A stretch of 64,000 nucleotides of DNA. It comes from Rhodoferax sp. GTDB lineage: Bacteria > Pseudomonadota > Gammaproteobacteria > Burkholderiales > Burkholderiaceae_C. The stretch lies in assembly GCF_030646845.1 (NCBI RefSeq), contig NZ_JAUSLE010000003.1, positions 62,001 to 126,000 of the forward strand, in the 5' to 3' direction. Below the pieces are notes generated by a model. The model worked only from the letters and a program-made list of their open reading frames with translations. It was not told where the DNA came from and searched no databases. Shown here one piece after another: positions 56,990 to 64,000 of the stretch (positions within the stretch are counted from its first letter, which is position 1; every line of letters starts with the position of its first letter). The position numbers and the translations under genes were made by a program.

Positions 56990-57042
56990 TGCGCAAGATG
57001 CTATTGTTTTAATAGCATCTTGCGCATATTCCACGAGGGCTA
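56990..57042. repeat. 60-bp AT-armed repeat with 16-bp perfect hairpin between recA and recX
   Basis: The left arm (56990-57005, TGCGCAAGATGCTATT) pairs perfectly with 57011-57026 around the loop GTTTT. The repeat continues with ATTCCACGAGGGCTA, reaching the recA stop (57040-57042). There is no T-run, so it is not a classical intrinsic terminator, but as RNA it would be very stable and sits about 26 bases before the recX start. Confidence 0.85.
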
Positions 57043-58122
57043 AGCGGCTTTTTTGCTTGATGCTTTGGCCTTGACTTCCGGCTCGTCCGCACCCGGCAAC
57101 ACGGGAATGCCGAGCGACGCGCGCACCTTGTTCTCGATCTCGCGCGACAACTCGGGGTTTTCGCGCAGGAACTCGCGGGCGTTGTCGCGGCCCTGGCCGA
57201 TTTTTTCGCCGTTGTAGGCATACCAGGCACCCGACTTGTCGAGGATGTTGGCATTCACGCCCATGTCGATGATCTCGCCGTGGCGGCTGATGCCCTCGCC
57301 GAACAAGATATCGAACTCGGCCGTCTTGAACGGGGACGCCACCTTGTTTTTGACGACCTTGACTTTGGTTTCATTGCCGATGGCTTCGTCACCTTTCTTG
57401 ATGGTGCCGGTGCGGCGAATGTCCAGCCGTACCGAGGCGTAGAACTTCAGCGCATTGCCGCCGGTGGTGGTCTCGGGGCTGCCAAACATGACGCCGATCT
57501 TCATGCGGATCTGGTTGATGAAGATCACCATGCAGTTGGTCTTCTTGATGTGGGCGGTGAGCTTGCGCAGAGCCTGACTCATCAGCCGCGCCTGCAGGCC
57601 GGGCAAGGAATCTCCCATTTCGCCTTCGAGTTCGGCTTTCGGGGTCAGGGCCGCGACCGAGTCGACCACGATCAGATCGACCGCGCCGGAACGCACCAGG
57701 CTGTCCACAATTTCCAGCGCCTGCTCGCCGGTGTCGGGCTGAGAAATCAGCAAATCCTGCAGATTCACACCCAGCTTCTGGGCGTACTGGATGTCCAGCG
57801 CATGTTCGGCATCCACAAAGGCGCATTGGCCGCCGATTTTTTGCATCTCGGCAATCACTTGCAGGGTCAATGTGGTCTTGCCGCTTGACTCCGGGCCATA
57901 GATCTCGACCACGCGTCCACGCGGCAAGCCGCCCACGCCCAAAGCGATGTCCAGCCCCAGCGAACCGGTGGACACCACCTGGATGTCTTCGATGACCTCA
58001 CCCTCGCCCAGGCGCATGATGGTGCCCTTGCCAAACTGTTTCTCGATCTGGGCCAGCGCCACTTGCAGGGCTTTGGCTTTTTCGCTGTTGGCGGGAGTCA
58101 GGGCTTTAACGGGTGCGTCCAT
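57040..58122 (-). CDS. recA: Recombinase RecA
   Basis: The product is 360 aa from ATG 58122, preceded by GAAGGAAA. Walker A is [10 protein letters not shown], Walker B is [10 protein letters not shown], the L2 loop region [19 protein letters not shown] is intact, and an acidic/lysine-rich tail ends KKAA. It drives homologous recombination, and filament-stimulated LexA self-cleavage. The stop is provided at the edge of a 60-bp repeat. A candidate LexA box lies at 58194-58209, about 72 bp upstream. It is divergent from a MarR gene. Confidence 0.98.
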   Translation of the reverse strand: MDAPVKALTPANSEKAKALQVALAQIEKQFGKGTIMRLGEGEVIEDIQVVSTGSLGLDIALGVGGLPRGRVVEIYGPESSGKTTLTLQVIAEMQKIGGQCAFVDAEHALDIQYAQKLGVNLQDLLISQPDTGEQALEIVDSLVRSGAVDLIVVDSVAALTPKAELEGEMGDSLPGLQARLMSQALRKLTAHIKKTNCMVIFINQIRMKIGVMFGSPETTTGGNALKFYASVRLDIRRTGTIKKGDEAIGNETKVKVVKNKVASPFKTAEFDILFGEGISRHGEIIDMGVNANILDKSGAWYAYNGEKIGQGRDNAREFLRENPELSREIENKVRASLGIPVLPGADEPEVKAKASSKKAA

Positions 58123-58193
58123 GAAAATTTCCTTCAATATCAATTGGTTAAGTCGGGACCAAGTCTGGCGCACCCTCTGGTGTTAATGACAGG

Positions 58194-58209
58194 CTGGATG
58201 CTTGAACAG
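58194..58209. promoter_or_regulatory. Candidate LexA (SOS) box upstream of recA
   Basis: CTGGATGCTTGAACAG has CTG-N10-CAG spacing, the LexA consensus frame, with ACAG conserved on the right but G instead of T at position 4. It lies 72 bp before the recA ATG. It is a plausible but imperfect match. Confidence 0.45.
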
Positions 58210-58289
58210 TAGTTTATATCCTGCGGTTCGAACCTGTAAACAGTTTTTTTAGTCAATTTGGTTTACTATTTGAAAAACCAGTTTTCATC

Positions 58290-58769
58290 ATGTCTGACAC
58301 CCCCTCCCTGCACGACGATGGCTGGCGACAAGCGCACGTGGGTCACTGGATGAGCCAGGCGCTGCAGCGCTTTGATGCGCGGGTGCTGTCCCTGATGGCC
58401 CGCAATGCAGAAGTCCCGCTGGCGCTGTCCAATCTGGCGGCGCGGGGGAACTTAAGCGCCTCCCACATCCACATCACCCGGCATCTGGCGCTGGAGGGCT
58501 CGCGCCTGACCGACCTGGCCCAACGCGCCAACATGAGCAAACAGGCCATGGGCAAGCTCGTCGAGCAGTGCGAAGCCTGGGGCCTGGTCACGCGCCTGAG
58601 CGATGCGCGTGACGGCCGGGCCCGGCGCATTGTGTTCACGCCGGTTGGCCTGAGCTGGCTGCAGGCGTTCCAGCAGGCGGTGGCGCAGGCCGAGGCGGAA
58701 CTGCGCGCCGCGGTCGGGCCGGAGGTGGCCACCGTCATCGCCATCGGCCTGGAAGCCTATGCCGCATGA
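58290..58769 (+). CDS. MarR-family transcriptional regulator
   Basis: The product is 159 aa. The winged HTH is central (LTDLAQRANMSKQAMGKLV, with wing SDARDGRARRIVFTPVG), flanked by dimerisation helices. It is divergent from recA across 167 bp that is AT-rich. GTAAAC and GTTTAC lie as inverted arms at 58236-58241 and 58261-58266, just before its start, and could be its operator. The ligand and targets are unknown. Confidence 0.88.
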   Translation: MSDTPSLHDDGWRQAHVGHWMSQALQRFDARVLSLMARNAEVPLALSNLAARGNLSASHIHITRHLALEGSRLTDLAQRANMSKQAMGKLVEQCEAWGLVTRLSDARDGRARRIVFTPVGLSWLQAFQQAVAQAEAELRAAVGPEVATVIAIGLEAYAA

Positions 58770-58875
58770 ACATCGGCCAGTCACAAACAAAAAAACCGGC
58801 ATCCGGTGCAGACGCCTAAAATTGCGGCACAACGTGACGGCCGGCATCCGGCCTTCACCCATAAAGGAGACAGCC

Positions 58876-59550
58876 ATGCGAATTCTGATTGCCGAGGATG
58901 ACCAGGTCTTGGCCGATGGTCTGCTGCGAACCCAGCGCAGTTCGGGCGCCGCCGTCGACCACGTGGCCAGCGGCACTGAGGCTGATGCTGCCCTTATGAC
59001 CAATACCGAGTTCGATTTGCTGATCCTGGATCTGGGCCTGCCCAAGATGCATGGGCTGGAGGTGCTGAAAAAACTCCGTGCGCGCGGCTCATCCCTGCCG
59101 GTGCTGATCCTGACGGCCGCCGACAGCGTGGACGAGCGCGTCAAAGGCCTGGACTATGGCGCCGACGATTACATGGCCAAGCCCTTCAGCCTGCAGGAAC
59201 TGGAAGCACGGGTGCGTGCCCTGAGTCGGCGCGGCATGGGCACCGCGAGCAGCACCATCAAGCACGGGCCGCTGATTTACGACCAGTCGGGCCGCGTTGC
59301 CACGATCGACGGTGTGATGGTCGAGCTGTCAGCGCGCGAACTCGGCCTGCTGGAAGTTCTGCTGCAGCGTGCCGGCCGCCTGGTGAGCAAAGACCAGCTG
59401 GTGGAGCGCCTGTGCGAGTGGGGCGAAGAGGTGAGCAACAACGCCATTGAGGTGTACATCCACCGCCTGCGCAAGAAGATCGAAAAAGGTCCGATCCGCA
59501 TCGCCACGGTCCGGGGCTTGGGCTACTGCCTGGAAAAGATCCCAAACTGA
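58876..59550 (+). CDS. OmpR-type response regulator (TctD/QseB-like)
   Basis: The product is 224 aa from ATG 58876, preceded by AAGGAG. Receiver: ILIAEDD acidic pair, phospho-acceptor Asp in LLILDLGLPKMHG, T in LTAADS and K in MAKPFS. A winged-helix DNA-binding domain follows (ELSARELGLLEVLLQRAG, NNAIEVYIHRLRKKI, VRGLGYCLE). It is paired with the TctE-like kinase 25 bp downstream. In tricarboxylate regulation this pair controls TctCBA uptake, but no transporter is in view. Confidence 0.94.
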   Translation: MRILIAEDDQVLADGLLRTQRSSGAAVDHVASGTEADAALMTNTEFDLLILDLGLPKMHGLEVLKKLRARGSSLPVLILTAADSVDERVKGLDYGADDYMAKPFSLQELEARVRALSRRGMGTASSTIKHGPLIYDQSGRVATIDGVMVELSARELGLLEVLLQRAGRLVSKDQLVERLCEWGEEVSNNAIEVYIHRLRKKIEKGPIRIATVRGLGYCLEKIPN

Positions 59551-59575
59551 ACATGGCCCCCATGCCTGCGCCGCT

Positions 59576-61033
59576 GTGAATATCTTCCACCGTGAACAGC
59601 GCTCGCTGTTCGGTGAGATCCTGGACTGGATGCTCACGCCGCTGCTGCTGCTGTGGCCTGTGAGTCTGGTGTTGACCTGGCTGATCGCACAGGGCATTGC
59701 CGCCAAGCCATTTGACCGCGCGCTGGAGTACAACGTCGGGGCGTTGGCGCAGTTAATCACCGTCGGCAACAACCAGGCGCAATTCAACCTGCCGCTGCCC
59801 GCCCGCGAGCTGTTGCGCGCGGATGACGCGGACACGGTCTACTACCAGGTCCTGGGCGCACGTGGCGAGTTCCTGAGCGGCGAACGTGACCTGCCTTTGC
59901 CGCCGGAAGACGAAAAAACCGTGTTCGGTGAAGTTCGCATCCGTGACGCTGAAGTGCATGGCGCTGACGTCAAGGTCGCCTACACCTGGGTCAGGCTGCC
60001 GCTGCCCGGCGCCAGGCCGGCCTTGGTCCAGGTGGCCGAAACCCTGGAAAAACGCTCGGTGCTGGCGACTGAAATCGTCAAGGGTGTGATGTTGCCGCAG
60101 TTTGTGATCCTGCCGATGGCGGTGCTGCTGGTGTGGCTGGCGCTGGTGCAGGCCATCAAACCCCTGAACCAGCTGGAAGAACGCATCCGCGCGCGCAAAC
60201 CCGATGACCTGAGCCCGATTGATGCGCAGGCAGTGCCACTGGAGGTCGCTCCGCTCGTGTACTCGGTCAATGATTTGCTGATGCGGCTCAAGGACTCCAT
60301 CGCCACGCAAAAACGTTTCCTGGCAGACGCCGCCCATCAACTCAAGACACCGCTGGCAGGTCTGCGCATGCAGGCCGACCTGGCACAGCGCGAAGGCGCG
60401 AGCGCTGATGAGCTGAAACAGTCGCTGCGTCAGATCGGGCGCTCCAGCATCCGGGCAACCCACACCGTCAACCAGCTGCTGGCGCTGGCCCGGGCCGAAA
60501 GCAGCGGCTCGGTGATGCCCCGGCATTCCTGCGATCTGGCGGACCTGACCATGGAGGTGGTGCGCGATTGTGTGCCGCGGGCGATCGAAAAGTACATTGA
60601 CCTGGGCTATGAAGGCACGCAACCCGGCATAGAAGGGGGCCAGCTGGCCGGCAATCCGACGCTGCTCAAGGAACTGATACGAAACCTGGTGGACAACGCC
60701 ATCAACTACACGCCCTCCAGCGTGGACAAACCCGGCGTCATCACGGTGCGGGTGCTGGCGGACCGATTTGGCAAGACACTGGTGTTGCAGGTGGAAGACT
60801 CGGGACCGGGTGTGCCCCTGGCCGAGCGCGAGCTGATTTTCCAGCCGTTCTACCGCGCCCTGGGCACCGAAGCCGACGGCTCAGGACTGGGCTTGCCCAT
60901 CGTGATGGAGATCGCCCATCAGCACAATGCCATCGTCAGCATGGAGGACACCCGGCCCGGACAGATGCCTCCGGGCGCCCGCTTCAGTGTCCGGTTTTTC
61001 GCGGAATCCACCGGCGTCGCCGCTGGCGCATAA
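59576..61033 (+). CDS. TctE-like sensor histidine kinase
   Basis: The product is 485 aa from a GTG at 59576, which gives MNIFHREQRSLFGEILDW; the upstream ORF part overlaps the regulator gene. Two membrane helices (about residues 23-44 and 172-195) bracket a DUF2868/TctE-type periplasmic domain. HisKA is FLADAAHQLKTPLAGLRMQ with the phospho-His, and HATPase has LVDNAINYTPSS, DSGPGVP and SGLGLPIV. It phosphorylates the regulator encoded upstream. The likely ligand class is organic acids by resemblance only. Confidence 0.93.
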   Translation: MNIFHREQRSLFGEILDWMLTPLLLLWPVSLVLTWLIAQGIAAKPFDRALEYNVGALAQLITVGNNQAQFNLPLPARELLRADDADTVYYQVLGARGEFLSGERDLPLPPEDEKTVFGEVRIRDAEVHGADVKVAYTWVRLPLPGARPALVQVAETLEKRSVLATEIVKGVMLPQFVILPMAVLLVWLALVQAIKPLNQLEERIRARKPDDLSPIDAQAVPLEVAPLVYSVNDLLMRLKDSIATQKRFLADAAHQLKTPLAGLRMQADLAQREGASADELKQSLRQIGRSSIRATHTVNQLLALARAESSGSVMPRHSCDLADLTMEVVRDCVPRAIEKYIDLGYEGTQPGIEGGQLAGNPTLLKELIRNLVDNAINYTPSSVDKPGVITVRVLADRFGKTLVLQVEDSGPGVPLAERELIFQPFYRALGTEADGSGLGLPIVMEIAHQHNAIVSMEDTRPGQMPPGARFSVRFFAESTGVAAGA

Positions 61034-61036
61034 CGC

Positions 61037-61711
61037 TCATTGGCACGGGCTCAAGGCCTTGCCCGCCAACACGGGAGTCAACGCGTCCAGGCGAGTCCGC
61101 AGCGTGTCATCAACGGCCGGCAACCGCAGCATCACGCCGCCCACCTCGGCACGCTCCTGCACCACCCGCGCTGTTCGCACGCCGCGCCGGCTGAAGGCAT
61201 CGAGAGCAGCATTTGCCGCGGCCTGCGTCTCGAAGCCGCCCAGCGACAGGCCCAACCCCAGCTCGGGGTTGGTCAGTGGCTCAAACTTCAGGTTCAATGA
61301 GGCCAGCTCCGAGCGCTTCTTGGCCAACGCCTCGGCGTTTGTGTATTTGCCCATGTAGACAATCCAGCGCGCCGGCTCCACCACCGCGTCCAGCGTCCAC
61401 GAACCGGCCGGCAGGGCCGACTCCAGTGTCCGGCGCAACACGGCACCCTGGGCCTCATCAAACACACCGGCCTGCAGACACTCGGCTGGCCGGGCGGCAA
61501 CCCGCGCCGCCGTCTCAGTCAGGCGCAGGTCCTGCGCGGTGAGCACCCGCAGCGCATCCGGCTTGATCTGCTGGCCCATCCGTTGCGGCTCGGTTTGCTG
61601 CACCGGGGCAAAACCAAAGGTCTGCAGCAAGCCTTGCGACCAGGCGAAATAGACGCTGTTGACCAGCACCAGGGCCAGGACAAGAAATCGGAACATGGAA
61701 CTGATGCTCAC
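61037..61711 (-). CDS. SPOR-domain membrane protein
   Basis: The product is 224 aa. The likely start is GTG 61711, overlapping the birA stop (TAGTG); ATG 61696 is a shorter option. One N-terminal helix (MFRFLVLALVLVNSVYFAW) anchors it, and a C-terminal SPOR-like domain (about 110-190, RWIVYMGKYTNAEALAKKRS, then LGGFETQAAANAALDAF) would bind denuded peptidoglycan. It is expected at the periplasmic side, perhaps at the division site. It is co-transcribed with birA. Confidence 0.85.
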   Translation of the reverse strand: MSISSMFRFLVLALVLVNSVYFAWSQGLLQTFGFAPVQQTEPQRMGQQIKPDALRVLTAQDLRLTETAARVAARPAECLQAGVFDEAQGAVLRRTLESALPAGSWTLDAVVEPARWIVYMGKYTNAEALAKKRSELASLNLKFEPLTNPELGLGLSLGGFETQAAANAALDAFSRRGVRTARVVQERAEVGGVMLRLPAVDDTLRTRLDALTPVLAGKALSPCQ

Positions 61712-62637
61712 TAAAGGTTGGCGTAGGGCGGCGGCTCCAGGGGGCGCACGCTGACTTCGGAACTGGTGATTTTTTTCAGGCCCTGTGCCGTTTGCACCAG
61801 CAAGGCACCGACGCCATCCACGCCCTGCGCGACACCGCTGGTGCCGTCACTCAAGGCAATCGTCAGTCCACTCAGCGCGTCCCGCTCGTTGAAACGGGCC
61901 TTGAAGGGCCCAAACCCGTGCACCTCAAAGGCCTTGAGGGCTTGCACCAGCGGTCCAGCGATCCGCAGCAATGCCTGCGCCGCGTCGACGCCTGGCAGCA
62001 CCTCGCCCAGCCAGGCAGGTGGCGTGGCCAGACCGGCGGCCTGCCGCTCGGTGATATTGATGCCGACGCCCACCACGGCATAGCGGGCACCGGGGGCGTC
62101 CCCCAGATTGGCGGTTTCGATCAGAATGCCGGCCAGCTTGCGATCATGCAGCCACACGTCGTTCGGCCACTTCAGGCGCAGATCGGGATGCAGGCTCTGG
62201 ACGATGCTGACACCCACGGCCAGGGACAGGCCAGACCAGTCCGCCGGCGCCAAGGGCAGTCCCAACGAAAACGTAAGAGATGTGGCCCCCACGCTTGCCA
62301 CTGCGTGTGCCGCGCTGGCGTCTGAATCCTGGCCGCTGAACCACTGGCGTCCCAAACGGCCGCGTCCGGCGGTCTGCTGCTCGGCGACCAGCAGCACGGG
62401 CTCCAGACGGCCGGCGCGGGCGCGGCGCATCAGCTCGGTGTTGGTCGAATCGATCTCTGGCAATATCTCGACGGTAAAGCCCGGCAGATTAGCCACGACG
62501 GCCTCCCAGATCGCCTCCGCAGGCCAGCGAATTGCCCCCACGCTTGCCACTTCGTGTGCTGCGCTGCCCCCCGAGGGGGCCGTGCCTTGCTTGGGGCGGC
62601 CCGGCGCAGCGGCAGCCCCGGAATCGGTGACGTTCAT
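61711..62637 (-). CDS. birA: Biotin-[acetyl-CoA-carboxylase] ligase with two repeat-derived insertions
   Basis: The product is 308 aa from ATG 62637, preceded by GGGAGG. It lacks the N-terminal HTH of E. coli BirA, so it is a ligase only. The core includes DSTNTELM, the biotin loop GRGRLGRQWFSG, KWPNDVWL and GVGINI. Residues 9-35 (AAPGRPKQGTAPSGGSA and following) and 107-118 (ASAAHAVASVGA) are reads of the 78-bp repeat family. The second lies just after the biotin-binding loop, where relatives run directly into LTFSL. The frame is intact and all catalytic motifs are present, so it is probably functional. Confidence 0.93.
   Translation of the reverse strand: MNVTDSGAAAAPGRPKQGTAPSGGSAAHEVASVGAIRWPAEAIWEAVVANLPGFTVEILPEIDSTNTELMRRARAGRLEPVLLVAEQQTAGRGRLGRQWFSGQDSDASAAHAVASVGATSLTFSLGLPLAPADWSGLSLAVGVSIVQSLHPDLRLKWPNDVWLHDRKLAGILIETANLGDAPGARYAVVGVGINITERQAAGLATPPAWLGEVLPGVDAAQALLRIAGPLVQALKAFEVHGFGPFKARFNERDALSGLTIALSDGTSGVAQGVDGVGALLVQTAQGLKKITSSEVSVRPLEPPPYANL
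62284..62317 (-). repeat. Partial 78-bp GC-rich repeat inside birA core
   Basis: GGCCCCCACGCTTGCCACTG continues for about 34 bp and matches one end of the copy at 62534-62613. It encodes an insertion near residues 107-118 of BirA. The remainder of the repeat is missing. Confidence 0.75.
62534..62613 (-). repeat. Full 78-bp GC-rich repeat at birA N-terminus
   Basis: It runs from GCCCCCACGCTTGCCAC through a GCCCCCCGAGGGGGC hairpin core to CTTGGGGCGGCCCGGCGC. It is the best-preserved copy and the near-identical inverse of the one in the MFP at 19343-19423. It encodes BirA residues 9-35. Confidence 0.9.
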
Positions 62638-62645
62638 CGCCTCCC

Positions 62646-63125
62646 TCAGCGGCGACCGCGCTTGGGCGCCAGCAAGGTGCCGCGGCAGTTACTCGAACCG
62701 CACCAGCAGGGGTACTCGGCCTTGAGCTTCTTGGTGTAGGGCTCGTCCAGAATGAGGCCGTAGTCGTAATTCAACTCTTCGCCGGCCTGGATGTTGCGCA
62801 GCGCCTTGATGAAGACGCGTCCACCCTCCTCGTCGGCCTCGCAGTTGCCGTCGCAGGAGTGATTGATCCAGCGCGACGAGTTGCCACCGTACAGCGCGTC
62901 AATCACATTGCCGTTTTCCAGCGAAAAGTAAAACGTGTGGTTTGGATCCTTCGGATCATGCGGGTGACGTTTCTGCGCCTCTGGCCAGCTGATGATCTCG
63001 CCCACGTACTCGATGATCGTCTCGCCCTCGGCGATATCCTGCACGGCAAAGACGCCTTTTCCGTGGACTCCGGAGCGACGGGTTTGAATGCGGCGACTGG
63101 CTCCGGGGGCGATTTTTTTGGACAC
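62646..63125 (-). CDS. SET-domain protein lysine methyltransferase
   Basis: The product is 159 aa, a minimal SET protein. It has the SET core: RRSGVHGKGVFAVQDIAEGE, IEYVGEIIS, RWINHSCDGNCEA (NHSC pseudoknot motif) and GEELNYDYG, then a post-SET zinc motif CWCGSSNCRGT. It should transfer a methyl from SAM to a protein lysine. Bacterial SET proteins are known but targets are rarely established. It is 8 bp upstream of birA on the same strand and divergent from topB across an alternating purine-pyrimidine tract. Confidence 0.93.
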   Translation of the reverse strand: MSKKIAPGASRRIQTRRSGVHGKGVFAVQDIAEGETIIEYVGEIISWPEAQKRHPHDPKDPNHTFYFSLENGNVIDALYGGNSSRWINHSCDGNCEADEEGGRVFIKALRNIQAGEELNYDYGLILDEPYTKKLKAEYPCWCGSSNCRGTLLAPKRGRR

Positions 63126-63152
63126 GGCTAAAAATTTGGTATGGTGAACTCG

Positions 63153-63207
63153 TATGGGCGCGTGTGTGCGCGCTCACGTGCATATGCGTGCGCCTGCGCG
63201 CACGCGA
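63153..63207. other. Alternating purine-pyrimidine (Z-DNA-prone) tract between SET and topB genes
   Basis: The tract is dominated by GC, GT and CA/TG steps such as GCGCGTGTGTGCGCGC, then CACGTGCATATGCGTGCG and GCGCGCACGCG. It contains short inverted repeats and has no coding frame on either strand. It sits in the divergent promoter region of two genes. Confidence 0.6.
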
Positions 63208-63226
63208 GAAACTGGATTGTAGTCAG

Positions 63227-64000
<774 letters not shown>

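Noticed and set aside
58230-58250. Second LexA box (CTGTAAACAG) upstream of the marR gene
   Set aside because: CTGT and ACAG are separated by only 2 bases rather than 8, so it does not fit the consensus.

Overview
The window reads as chromosome of a high-GC betaproteobacterium, most likely order Burkholderiales, family Comamonadaceae (Rhodoferax/Polaromonas-like). This is inferred from gene content (glnE facing yhdP, AGPR type-2 argC, TfpZ, a YaeQ-DUF1289 neighbourhood) and from two short repeat families of a kind I associate with that family. No rRNA, tRNA, CRISPR, prophage or transposase was seen. Coding density is very high. The first gene (PhoX-type phosphatase) and the last (topB) are cut by the window edges.

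Layout. 1-5.4 kb: PhoX with a Pho box, an Lrp/AsnC regulator coupled to a secreted protein, cheV, mltA and a tiny membrane protein. 5.4-13.2 kb: a minus-strand chain yhdP - nitrilase - histidine kinase - FixJ-type regulator, the first three linked by 4-bp overlaps. 13.2-22.9 kb: glnE, an acyl-CoA synthetase, then a TetR/MFP/RND efflux unit with a 26-bp palindromic operator. 23-26.6 kb: an alpha/beta hydrolase, an unknown membrane protein, hldE C-domain-type rfaE2, and a degenerate HD-GYP protein. 26.7-33.9 kb: an eight-gene lipid-modification cluster (FAD oxidoreductase, DUF1365, Cfa-type methyltransferase, chalcone-isomerase-like protein, MFS, DUF3833 lipoprotein, SDR, NTF2-like) preceded by a possible leader peptide. 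34-38.5 kb: GST, purB, yaeQ and small conserved genes.

38.5-53.1 kb: M48 protease, TfpZ, moaC, two tandem PglL/Wzy-type ligases, pilA behind a sigma-54 promoter, then the operon CHASE2-Ser/Thr kinase - PP2C - FHA - GAF/PilB-like ATPase, and terC. 53.2-64 kb: sucCD, argC, recX, recA, a MarR regulator, a TctD/TctE-like two-component pair, a SPOR protein, birA, a SET-domain methyltransferase and topB.

The most unusual signal crosses gene boundaries: two families of short dispersed repeats (about 60 bp, AT-armed; about 78 bp, GC-rich) lie inside coding sequences as well as between genes. They appear to encode the N-terminal membrane anchor, an internal loop and the C-terminus of the efflux MFP, the signal peptide of the M48 protease, and two in-frame insertions in BirA. 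They also supply or border several stop codons. The efflux protein and BirA consequently share the same repeat-derived peptide.

The second most interesting item is the kinase/phosphatase/FHA/GAF-ATPase operon next to pilin genes, which looks like a phospho-signalling module controlling a pilus or secretion motor.
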